A stretch of 12,102 bases of DNA from Cyanobium sp. M55B138. GTDB lineage: Bacteria > Cyanobacteriota > Cyanobacteriia > PCC-6307 > Cyanobiaceae. The position numbers and the translations under genes are program-made. The stretch covers positions 1 through 12,102 of the forward strand of contig JAGYNF010000024.1 in assembly GCA_018400215.1 (NCBI GenBank), in the 5' to 3' direction. Below the pieces are notes generated by a model that made no database searches, was not told where the DNA came from, and was given only the letters and a program-made list of their open reading frames with translations. Position 1 is the stretch's first letter. Every line of letters begins with the position of its first letter. This document shows, piece by piece, positions 6,220 to 12,102 of the stretch.

Positions 6220-6468
6220 ATGATTCTCCTCAAGATTTCCAACTATTCCGAGGTTGTCGCTTCCAAGATCGGCAAGTTCCTTGAGAGTCTCACCCCCGAT
6301 TCCCTTGACCAGGCCACGGTTGAGGACATTGTGATCGGCAAGCTGATTGAAAACCTCCAATCGGAGGGGATCAAGGGCGAGGTTGCTGCCGTGCGGGGCC
6401 TCGATCTCAACAGCGACCAGCTGGTGTTCCACGACAGCACCAAGGTGCGACGCCACGATCAATTCTGA
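6220..6468 (+). CDS. Uncharacterised 82-aa protein downstream of tRNA-Leu(CAG)
   Basis: The ATG at 6220 begins MILLKISNYSEVVASKIGKF and a TGA ends the gene at 6466-6468. The frame extends further upstream, but only through the tRNA, so the ATG is taken as the start. The product is small, soluble-looking and mixed in charge. It has no signal peptide, membrane segment, cysteine or obvious metal ligands. The pattern suggests a short beta-strand, a helix around residues 10-25, a second helix around 32-49 (VEDIVIGKLIENLQSEG), then two short strands (~52-59, ~66-71) and a basic tail KVRRHDQF. The first half is visibly less GC-rich than the flanking genes. I faintly recall small conserved picocyanobacterial proteins in this kind of position but cannot name a family. 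The next gene starts 8 nt later, so they are probably co-transcribed. Confidence 0.75.
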   Translation: MILLKISNYSEVVASKIGKFLESLTPDSLDQATVEDIVIGKLIENLQSEGIKGEVAAVRGLDLNSDQLVFHDSTKVRRHDQF

Positions 6469-6476
6469 GTCGCGGT

Positions 6477-7292
6477 TTGGCCGGGGTTGAACTGATCAGC
6501 AGCCGCAGGAATCCCCTGGTAAAGCAGCTGCGCCAGCTGCAGGAATCGCGGGGCCGGCGGGAGCAGGGGCTGTTGCTGCTGGAGGGCACCCACCTTCTGC
6601 AGGAGGCGTTGCGCCTGGGGCTCCACCCCGTGCAGCTGCTGGCCACCGGGGCGTGGCTGCAGGCCCATGGCCAGCTGGTGCAGCAGTTGCCGCCGGCCTG
6701 TCGGCCCCAGCCCGTCACGGCGGAGGTGCTGGCGGCTGTCGCCACCACCCGCCATCCGGATGGCGTGGTGCTCGCCCTGGCGCCGCCAGAGGCCAGGCGC
6801 CCGGGCCCGCCTGGCCTCTGGCTGGTGCTGGATACGGTGCAGGATCCGGGCAACCTCGGCACGCTGATGCGCACGGCCCTGGCGGCGGGGGTGGGGGGGC
6901 TGTGGCTGGCTGATGGGGCTGACCCCTACCAACCCAAGGTGCTGCGCGCCTCGGCGGGCGCCGCCCTGGCCCTGCCCCATTGGCGGGGCGATCGTGCGGC
7001 CTTGTTGGAGCAGCTGCGCAGCCTGCGCGAGCAGCAGGGCGTGCAGCTGGTGGCCAGCCTGCCGCCGGGCCAGGGGGCACAGCCCTACTGGCAACTGGAC
7101 TGGACCCGGCCCACGGCCCTGCTGCTGGGCAGCGAGGGGGCTGGCCTGCACCCCGACCTGCAGGCCCTGGCCAGCCACCGGGTCACCATTCCCCACAGCG
7201 GTACGGTTGAATCGCTCAATGTGGCCGTGGCGGCGGCCCCCCTGCTGTTGGAGCGGTTGCGCCAGCAGCAGGAGAGAATGCAGCCCAGCTGA
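6477..7292 (+). CDS. SpoU/TrmH-family RNA 2'-O-methyltransferase
   Basis: This 271-aa SPOUT methyltransferase is predicted to use SAM to methylate a ribose 2'-OH in rRNA or tRNA. The N-terminal part (~6-100) looks like the RNA-binding substrate domain of the RlmB/TsnR type, with ISSRRNPLVKQLRQL at ~7-21 and LLEGTHLLQEAL at ~34-45. The catalytic domain carries the three SpoU motifs that form the trefoil knot: NLGTLMRTA at 126-134 (Asn and Arg catalytic/binding), LLLGSEGAGL at 215-224, and IPHSGTVESLNVAVA at 238-252. The TTG at 6477 is the best-placed start, since ISSRRNP normally sits near the N-terminus of the family. No Shine-Dalgarno is evident, so coupling to the 82-aa gene is likely. The exact target nucleotide cannot be assigned from the sequence. 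lpdA follows after 12 nt. Confidence 0.9.
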   Translation: MAGVELISSRRNPLVKQLRQLQESRGRREQGLLLLEGTHLLQEALRLGLHPVQLLATGAWLQAHGQLVQQLPPACRPQPVTAEVLAAVATTRHPDGVVLALAPPEARRPGPPGLWLVLDTVQDPGNLGTLMRTALAAGVGGLWLADGADPYQPKVLRASAGAALALPHWRGDRAALLEQLRSLREQQGVQLVASLPPGQGAQPYWQLDWTRPTALLLGSEGAGLHPDLQALASHRVTIPHSGTVESLNVAVAAAPLLLERLRQQQERMQPS

Positions 7293-7304
7293 TTTCTGGC
7301 CCCG

Positions 7305-8756
7305 GTGAGCGACGCCCCCTCCTCTGGCTTCGACTTTGACGTGATCGTGATCGGGGCGGGCTATGGCGGCTTCGATGCGGCCAAGCACGCGGCGGAGCAT
7401 GGCCTGCGCGTGGCCATCGTGGAATCCCGCGACATGGGCGGCACCTGCGTGAACCGCGGCTGCGTTCCCTCCAAGGCCCTGCTGGCCGCCAGCGGCCGGG
7501 TGCGGGAGCTGGCCGATGCCGAGCACCTGGCCGGCTTCGGCATCCACGCCGCCCCGGTGCGTTTTGAGCGCCAGAAGATCGCCGACCACGCCAACCAGCT
7601 GGTGGCCACGATCCGCACCAACCTCACCAAGAGCCTGGAGCGCGCCGGCGCCACGATCCTGCGGGGCACGGGCCGGCTGGCGGGCCACCAGCAGGTGACC
7701 GTGCGCGAGAGCGGCAGCGGCGTGGAGCGCACCTATTCCGCCGGCGATGTGATCCTGGCCACCGGCTCGGAGCCGTTTGTGCCCCGCGGTATCGAGACCG
7801 ACGGGCGCACCGTGTTCACCAGCGACGAGGCGGTGAGCCTGGAGTGGCTGCCCCGCTGGCTGGCGATCATTGGCAGCGGTTACATCGGCCTGGAGTTCGC
7901 CGATGTGTACACCGCCCTGGGCTGCGAGGTCACGATGATCGAGGCCCTGGATCGGGTGATGCCCACCTTCGATCCCGACATCGCCAAGCTGGCCGCCCGC
8001 AAGCTGATCGATGGCCGCGACATCGACGCCCGCGCCGGCCTGCTGGCCCGCAAGGTCACCCCCGGCTGCCCCGTGACGATCGAGCTGGCCGACATGGCCA
8101 CCAAGGAGCTGGTGGACACCCTGGAGGTGGATGCGGTGCTGGTGGCCACCGGCCGGGTGCCCAGCAGCGGCTCCCTCAACCTGGCGGCCGTGGGGGTGGA
8201 GACCGAGCGGGGCTTCATCCCGGTGGATGACGCCATGCGGGTGCTGGTGGCCGGCGAGCCCGTGCCGCACCTCTGGGCCGTGGGTGATGTGACCGGCAAG
8301 ATGATGTTGGCCCACACCGCCGCCGCCCAGGGCACCGTGGCGATCGACAACATCCTTGGCCACGCCCGCCAGATCGACTACCGCTCGATCCCCGCCGCCA
8401 CCTTCACCCATCCGGAGATCAGTTCGGTGGGCCTGGGCGAGGCCGATGCCAAGGCCCTGGCGGCCAAAGAGGGCTTTGAGCTGGGGGTGGTGCGCAGCTA
8501 CTTCAAGGCCAACTCCAAGGCCCTGGCCGAGCTGGAGAGTGATGGCCTGATGAAGCTGTTGTTCAACAAGGCCAGCGGCGAGGTGTTGGGCGCCCACATC
8601 TACGGCCTGCACGCCGCCGACCTGATCCAGGAGATCGCCAACGCCGTGGCCCGCCGCCAGAGCGTGGTGCAGCTGGCCAGCGAGGTGCACACCCACCCCA
8701 CCCTCAGCGAGGTGGTGGAGGTGGCCTACAAACAGGCTGCGACGGCTGTTTCCTAG
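7305..8756 (+). CDS. lpdA: Dihydrolipoyl dehydrogenase (E3)
   Basis: This 483-aa FAD/NAD flavoenzyme reoxidises dihydrolipoamide on pyruvate dehydrogenase and related complexes, including the glycine cleavage system. Visible features are the FAD-binding GAGYGG at 17-22, the redox disulfide Cys48/Cys53 in GGTCVNRGCVPSK, the NAD-binding GSGYIG at 189-194, ATGRVP at ~280-285, the second FAD site WAVGDVTG at ~323-330, and the catalytic HTHPTLSE with His463 and Glu468 at the dimer interface. The opening FDVIVIGAGYGGFDAAKHAA resembles the cyanobacterial/plastid E3 branch. The GTG at 7305 is used as the start, 12 nt after the methyltransferase stop. The TAG at 8754-8756 overlaps the stop of the convergent AraC-family gene. 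Confidence 0.95.
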   Translation: MSDAPSSGFDFDVIVIGAGYGGFDAAKHAAEHGLRVAIVESRDMGGTCVNRGCVPSKALLAASGRVRELADAEHLAGFGIHAAPVRFERQKIADHANQLVATIRTNLTKSLERAGATILRGTGRLAGHQQVTVRESGSGVERTYSAGDVILATGSEPFVPRGIETDGRTVFTSDEAVSLEWLPRWLAIIGSGYIGLEFADVYTALGCEVTMIEALDRVMPTFDPDIAKLAARKLIDGRDIDARAGLLARKVTPGCPVTIELADMATKELVDTLEVDAVLVATGRVPSSGSLNLAAVGVETERGFIPVDDAMRVLVAGEPVPHLWAVGDVTGKMMLAHTAAAQGTVAIDNILGHARQIDYRSIPAATFTHPEISSVGLGEADAKALAAKEGFELGVVRSYFKANSKALAELESDGLMKLLFNKASGEVLGAHIYGLHAADLIQEIANAVARRQSVVQLASEVHTHPTLSEVVEVAYKQAATAVS

Positions 8757-9589
8757 GCGCGGGTCTGGGAGGGCTTCTCGCCGTAGCGCTCCCCGTAGTG
8801 CCTGGCGGTGGTGCCATTGCCAGGCAGGCCGCAGCGCTCCTGGGCCTCGGCCAGATTGCCGCTGCGCCCCTCCTGCAACAGCAAGCGCCGCAGCCGGGCC
8901 AGCCGCAGTTCCCGCAGGCTCTGGAGCGGGCGTTTGTCGAGATGGCGGCGGAAGGCCATCTGCAGGGCCCGGGGGGAGACGCCGGTGGCCTTCGAGAGGT
9001 CGGCCAGGCTGAGCTCTTCGGCGAGCCCCCGCTCCATGCGCACCAGGGCTTCGATCACGTGCCGCCAGCCCCGATCCTGGCGGGGGGCTGCTTCGGCGGA
9101 ATGCACCAGGAGCACATCCACCAGCCGGTCGAGCAGCTCCGGCTCCAGGCTGAGCCAGCCAGCCGTCAGGCCCCGCTCGGCCTGCTGGCACAGGTCGGCG
9201 AGGGCCTCGATCAGCCTGTGCGTTCCGGCCGTGGCAGCCAGTCGCTGGCCGCTCTTCGCATCCAGGTCCACCACCAGGTTTAAGGCCAACCCGCGTCGCT
9301 CGGCGGCCAGCAGCAGCTGCTCAAGGGGCACCTGCAGGATCCAGTCTGCGGCGCCGGCATGGCCACACCAGCCAGGGGGGTCGATGTCCAGGGGGAGGCC
9401 GGCCGGCCAGCGGAGTTGCAGTTGGTCTGGTCGGCAGGCCAGCGGGGCCGGTTGTGCCGCCCCGGGGATGGGGCCCTGCAGGCGCAGGATCGGCCCCAGC
9501 ACGCAGGGGCCCGGGGCGATCGCCCGCTCGGAGAGTTGCAGGCTGGCCGGGCTCTCGAGAGCAAGACGGGGGCGGCCCTTCTGCGGCAT
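8753..9589 (-). CDS. AraC-family transcriptional regulator
   Basis: This 278-aa protein ends in an AraC/XylS-type double helix-turn-helix. The first HTH is around 193-216 (LSLADLSKATGVSPRALQMAFRRH) and the second, more divergent one around 245-268 (NLAEAQERCGLPGNGTTARHYG). The family-typical ending YGEKPSQ follows. The N-terminal ~180 residues, rich in Leu, Ala and Pro, show no recognisable cupin signature, so the effector is unknown. The ATG at 9589 is chosen because earlier in-frame starts (up to 9745) would overlap the divergent trpC. No good Shine-Dalgarno is seen. It is convergent with lpdA, sharing a CTAG for both stops, and divergent from trpC across 94 bp. AraC regulators often control themselves or a divergent neighbour, so trpC and the following oxidoreductase are natural candidate targets (inference). 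Confidence 0.85.
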   Translation of the reverse strand: MPQKGRPRLALESPASLQLSERAIAPGPCVLGPILRLQGPIPGAAQPAPLACRPDQLQLRWPAGLPLDIDPPGWCGHAGAADWILQVPLEQLLLAAERRGLALNLVVDLDAKSGQRLAATAGTHRLIEALADLCQQAERGLTAGWLSLEPELLDRLVDVLLVHSAEAAPRQDRGWRHVIEALVRMERGLAEELSLADLSKATGVSPRALQMAFRRHLDKRPLQSLRELRLARLRRLLLQEGRSGNLAEAQERCGLPGNGTTARHYGERYGEKPSQTRA

Positions 9590-9683
9590 GGGGCTACGGG
9601 GATGCCTAAAACACCACTTTGCCAAACGACCCACCCCACCGGCGCTCCTACGATCCAGGCACTGATCCCCGCTTGGCACCGCG
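9590..9683. promoter_or_regulatory. Divergent intergenic region between the AraC-family gene and trpC
   Basis: This 94-bp stretch must hold the start signals of both divergent genes. It includes the most AT-rich patch nearby (CCTAAAACACCACTTTGCCA, 9605-9624). A TACGAT at 9649-9654 could be a -10 for trpC with a leader of ~23 nt, but no -35 stands at normal spacing, which would suit an activator-dependent promoter. A TTGCCA at 9619-9624 is 24 bp away, too far. No clear inverted repeat or NtcA-type GTA-N8-TAC site was found. Confidence 0.35.
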
Positions 9684-10568
9684 TTGGAGATTCGCCGTCG
9701 GCCCCCGAACCCCTCCGTGAAGGTGGCCCACCTGGAGTACGCCATCCGCCATGAGCAGGCGGAGCCACGTCACATCCTGGAGCGGATTGTCTGGGAAAAG
9801 GACCGCGAAGTGACCGTGGCCCGGGAGCGGGTGAGCCTCGACAAGCTGGCCCAGCAGGTGGCCGATCTGCCTGCTCCGCGGGACTTCATCGCCGCCCTGC
9901 GCGCCAGTTGCCGCAAGCCTGCGGTGATCGCCGAGATCAAGAAGGCCAGCCCCAGCAAGGGGGTGATTCGGGAGGAGTTCGACCCCGAGGCGATTGCCCG
10001 CGGTTACGCCGCCGGTGGGGCCAGCTGCCTCTCGGTGCTCACCGACAAGTCGTTTTTCCAGGGGGGCTTCGATGTGCTGGTGCAGGTGCGGCAGGTGGTG
10101 GAGTTGCCCCTGCTCTGCAAGGACTTCATCCTCAGCCCCTACCAGCTCTATCAAGCCCGGGCCGCCGGCGCCGATGCAGCCCTGCTGATCGCCGCCATCC
10201 TCAGCGACCAGGACCTGGCCTACCTGCTCAAGGTGGCCCGGGGGCTGGGACTGACGGCCCTGGTGGAGGTGCATGACGGCGAGGAGCTGGAACGGGTGCT
10301 CGCCCTCGAGGGGGTGCAACTGATCGGCATCAACAACCGCGACCTGGCCAGCTTCGAGACCGATCTGGCCACCACCGAACAGCTCACCGCCCGCTACGGC
10401 GCGCAGATTCGGGCCAAGGGTGCCCTGTTGGTGAGCGAGTCGGGTCTGTTCAGCCGCGACGACCTCGACCGGGTGCAGGGGGCTGGCGCCGATGCGGTGC
10501 TGGTGGGTGAGGCCCTGATGCGCCAGGCGGATGTCACCGCGGCCCTCGAGACGTTGATCGGCGGCTGA
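9684..10568 (+). CDS. trpC: Indole-3-glycerol phosphate synthase
   Basis: This 294-aa (beta/alpha)8 enzyme of tryptophan synthesis closes the indole ring from CdRP with loss of CO2 and water. Active-site features are [11 protein letters not shown] at 83-93 (Glu84, Lys86), the catalytic Lys146 in CKDFI, Glu195 in LVEVH, Asn218 in GINNRDL, Glu252-Ser253 in SESG and the phosphate-binding VGEALM at 274-279. The ~65-residue N-terminal region beginning [10 protein letters not shown] is longer than in E. coli and, from memory, typical of cyanobacterial TrpC. That supports the TTG at 9684 as the true start despite no strong Shine-Dalgarno. It is a monofunctional enzyme with no TrpF fusion. The downstream oxidoreductase starts 5 nt after the stop. 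No attenuator-like leader peptide is evident. Confidence 0.95.
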   Translation: MEIRRRPPNPSVKVAHLEYAIRHEQAEPRHILERIVWEKDREVTVARERVSLDKLAQQVADLPAPRDFIAALRASCRKPAVIAEIKKASPSKGVIREEFDPEAIARGYAAGGASCLSVLTDKSFFQGGFDVLVQVRQVVELPLLCKDFILSPYQLYQARAAGADAALLIAAILSDQDLAYLLKVARGLGLTALVEVHDGEELERVLALEGVQLIGINNRDLASFETDLATTEQLTARYGAQIRAKGALLVSESGLFSRDDLDRVQGAGADAVLVGEALMRQADVTAALETLIGG

Positions 10569-10573
10569 CGCGG

Positions 10574-11836
10574 ATGCAACAAGCAGCCTTCGAGCAGCGG
10601 CCTCGCTACGACCTGGTGGTGGTGGGCGCCGGGCCGGCCGGTGCCACGGCGGCGGCGGTGGCGGCCCGGGGCGGTCTGCGGGTGGCCCTGCTGGAGAAGT
10701 ATTCCTTGCCGCGCCACAAGCCCTGCGGCGGCGGCCTGCCGCTGCCGGTGCAGCGGGAGCTGCTCGATCTGGCCCCCGAGGCGGTGGTGGATGGGCGGGT
10801 GCGCTCCATGCGCCACAGCTGGGGCTTCCAGCGGGCCGTGGAGGCGCCGATTGATCCACCCGGCACGCCGCCGCAGCAATCCCGCGGGCTGCTGATGGTG
10901 CAGCGGCCGTGTTTCGACCATGCCCTGGTGCGCCAGGCCCAGGCCGCCGGCGCCGAGCTGCTTGAGGGCCATGCCTTCGTCGGCCTCGAGCGCGCTGCTG
11001 GCGGCGTGACGCTGCAGGTGCGGCGACGGGCCGTGGCGGGCACGCTGCTGGCCGATGCCGTGATCGGCGCCGATGGCGCCGCCGGCGGCGTGGCCGCCTG
11101 TGTGGGGTTGCGCCGCTCGCCGCGGATTGCCCTGGCGATCGAGCTGGAGGTTCCCCACCGCTGGGATCCGGCCGAACCGCTGCTGCGCCCCGACCTGCTC
11201 CATCTCGATTACGGCACCCTGCGCCGTGGCTACGCCTGGCTGTTTCCCAAGGCCGATCACCTCAACATCGGTGCTGGCCTGTTCCACGGCCGTCTCCGGG
11301 ACGTGCGCCGCGATCCCAGTGCCCGTGAGCGCATCCGCACCGCCATCGCCGCCACCGCCGCCTCCCTGGGCATCGCCGAGGAGCGGTTGACCGGCCTGCG
11401 GGCCCACGCCCATCCCCTGCCCTTCTGGGATGGCCCCGAGCCCCTGCACAGTGCCGATGGCCGGGTGCTGCTGGTGGGGGATGCGGCCGGCCTGATCAAT
11501 CCCCTGTTCGGCGATGGCCTGTTCCATGCCATTCGCAGCGGTCGCCTGGCCGCTGAGGCCCTGCTGGCGGGCGACCCCACCAGCCACACGGCCCGCGTGC
11601 ACGGCCTGCTCGCCGACGATTTCGAGGCGGCCCGGCGCCTGGCCAGGGTGTTTTATGCCATCCCACGCCTGGCGTTCCGCCATGCCATTTCCCAGCCCCG
11701 GGCCACGCCAGTGGCCGTGGGCCTGCTGGGTGGGGAGGTGTCGTTCCAGGGGTTGGGCCGGCGGGCCCTGCGCCGGGTGGCTGCCGGGCTGGTTCACGAT
11801 CTGGGTTGGCGCGTTGCGACCGGCAATCAGCCCTAG
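10574..11836 (+). CDS. FAD-dependent oxidoreductase, geranylgeranyl reductase family
   Basis: This 420-aa flavoprotein has the p-hydroxybenzoate-hydroxylase-type fold signatures of the geranylgeranyl reductase family. They are the FAD-binding GAGPAGATAA at 18-27, KPCGGGLP at 49-56 (the KPCGG block is diagnostic), the GADGA loop at 165-169, GYAWLFPK at ~219-226 and VGDAAGLINPLFGDGLFHAI at 301-320. Family members saturate prenyl chains (ChlP for chlorophyll and tocopherol precursors, archaeal lipid reductases) or have unassigned roles. This looks like a second, more divergent member rather than canonical ChlP, because the GDAAG block differs from the ChlP pattern I remember, so I give no symbol. 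It starts 5 nt after trpC, clearly the same operon, though the metabolic link is not obvious. No terminator follows on this strand. The stop is a TAG at 11834-11836. Confidence 0.85.
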   Translation: MQQAAFEQRPRYDLVVVGAGPAGATAAAVAARGGLRVALLEKYSLPRHKPCGGGLPLPVQRELLDLAPEAVVDGRVRSMRHSWGFQRAVEAPIDPPGTPPQQSRGLLMVQRPCFDHALVRQAQAAGAELLEGHAFVGLERAAGGVTLQVRRRAVAGTLLADAVIGADGAAGGVAACVGLRRSPRIALAIELEVPHRWDPAEPLLRPDLLHLDYGTLRRGYAWLFPKADHLNIGAGLFHGRLRDVRRDPSARERIRTAIAATAASLGIAEERLTGLRAHAHPLPFWDGPEPLHSADGRVLLVGDAAGLINPLFGDGLFHAIRSGRLAAEALLAGDPTSHTARVHGLLADDFEAARRLARVFYAIPRLAFRHAISQPRATPVAVGLLGGEVSFQGLGRRALRRVAAGLVHDLGWRVATGNQP

Positions 11837-11849
11837 CCCCGGCCGCAGC

Positions 11850-11885
11850 CAAAAAAAAACCTGCCACCGAAGCCGGCGACAGGTT
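11850..11885 (-). terminator. Intrinsic terminator of rpsD
   Basis: On the minus strand an 11-bp stem (AACCTGTCGCC with GGTGGCAGGTT, two G-U pairs) encloses the 6-nt loop GGCTTC at 11885-11858. The DNA then reads nine T in a row (11859-11851). It begins 24 nt after the rpsD stop. On the plus strand the run is A and lies before the hairpin, so it would not serve the convergent oxidoreductase gene well. Confidence 0.9.
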
Positions 11886-11909
11886 GGGGGACAACCGGGT
11901 TGGATCGGC

Positions 11910-12102
11910 TCAGACCTTGCGGCTGTAGAACTCCACCACCAGCAGTTCGTTGATTTCGAGGGCGACCCACTCGCGCTCGCACTTGCTGATCACCTTGGCG
12001 GTGAGCTTGTTCTTGTCGAGTTCGAGGTGGGGTGGGATGTTGGCCAGGCCTGGGAATTCCAGATTGCCTTCGGCCAGGGTCTTGCTCTGCTTGCGCTCGC
12101 GG
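11910..12102 (-). CDS. rpsD: 30S ribosomal protein S4, C-terminal fragment (5' end outside window)
   Basis: Translation of the minus strand from the right edge gives 63 full codons and a TGA at 11912-11910. The peptide begins [18 protein letters not shown], continues with [15 protein letters not shown] and ends with [22 protein letters not shown]. This is the C-terminal end of S4, the primary 16S-binding protein that starts assembly of the small-subunit body. The PPHLELDK and NELLVVE(F/Y)YSR blocks are typical of cyanobacterial and plastid S4. The start and most of the protein lie beyond the window. It converges with the geranylgeranyl-reductase-family gene and is followed by the intrinsic terminator. 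Confidence 0.92.
   Translation of the reverse strand, partial: RERKQSKTLAEGNLEFPGLANIPPHLELDKNKLTAKVISKCEREWVALEINELLVVEFYSRKV

Noticed and set aside
6459..9191. A 910-codon open frame on the minus strand, antisense to the RNA methyltransferase and lpdA
   Set aside because: It mirrors two well-supported plus-strand genes. Its product is a low-complexity run of Gly, His, Gln and Ala with no domain, the usual effect of GC-rich third positions on the opposite strand.
2744..9523. GCGATCGC octamers (HIP1 type) at 2744-2751 and 9516-9523, considered as a cyanobacterial repeat signature
   Set aside because: Only two were noticed in 12 kb, both inside coding genes. At this GC content that is too few to claim enrichment, and it gives no functional call.
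9590..9745. Longer AraC-family protein starting at 9745
   Set aside because: It would overlap the divergent trpC start by about 60 bp, and the additional residues look like random basic sequence.
11858..11885. The hairpin read as a bidirectional terminator that also serves the oxidoreductase gene
   Set aside because: On the plus strand the hairpin is followed by TGGGGGAC rather than a T-run, so intrinsic termination in that direction is not supported.
1..12102. Search for a defence system, CRISPR array, transposase, integrase or phage module
   Set aside because: No spaced direct repeats, transposase or integrase motifs were seen. Nearly all the sequence is accounted for by housekeeping genes.

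Overview
The window is about 12.1 kb of dense, GC-rich bacterial chromosome. The genes resemble those of an alpha-type picocyanobacterium (Synechococcus/Cyanobium lineage). Pointers to this are a TrpC with the cyanobacterial-looking [10 protein letters not shown] start, a plastid-like dihydrolipoyl dehydrogenase, a geranylgeranyl-reductase-family flavoprotein, a cyanobacterial-type S4 C-terminus, compact spacing and frequent GTG/TTG starts. The taxonomy is inferred from remembered family resemblance, not from a search. I see no mobile element, CRISPR array, prophage gene or rRNA.

Layout. (a) 1-248 (+): the tail of a probable dnaX (DNA polymerase III gamma/tau). (b) 261-5984 (-): a co-directional block read in the order murA (GTG start), tRNA-Leu(CAA), argD, folC fused to the C-terminal part of a SpoIID-type protein, and a membrane GT2 glycosyltransferase. 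It converges on dnaX. (c) 5985-6123: a short divergent spacer with a plausible murA promoter, a strong Shine-Dalgarno and a perfect 12-bp palindrome. (d) 6124-8756 (+): tRNA-Leu(CAG), an 82-aa uncharacterised protein, a SpoU/TrmH-family RNA methyltransferase and lpdA. (e) 8753-9589 (-): an AraC-family regulator whose stop codon overlaps that of lpdA in one CTAG. (f) 9684-11836 (+): trpC and a geranylgeranyl-reductase-family oxidoreductase, 5 nt apart. (g) 11850-12102 (-): a strong intrinsic terminator and the 3' end of rpsD.

Most genes are housekeeping: peptidoglycan precursor synthesis (murA), arginine (argD), folate (folC), tryptophan (trpC), the E3 subunit of 2-oxoacid dehydrogenases (lpdA), translation (rpsD, two leucine tRNAs) and RNA modification. 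The standout is the single uninterrupted reading frame at 1630-3270. It joins an almost complete cytoplasmic FolC to only the C-terminal part of SpoIID, a family that normally works outside the cytoplasmic membrane. It looks like an in-frame deletion that removed the end of folC and the start of spoIID. It could be a new fusion protein, a decaying locus or an assembly chimera. Secondary points are the uncharacterised 82-aa gene behind a leucine tRNA, the palindrome over the putative murA -35, the tRNA embedded between murA and argD, and the AraC regulator placed divergently from trpC.
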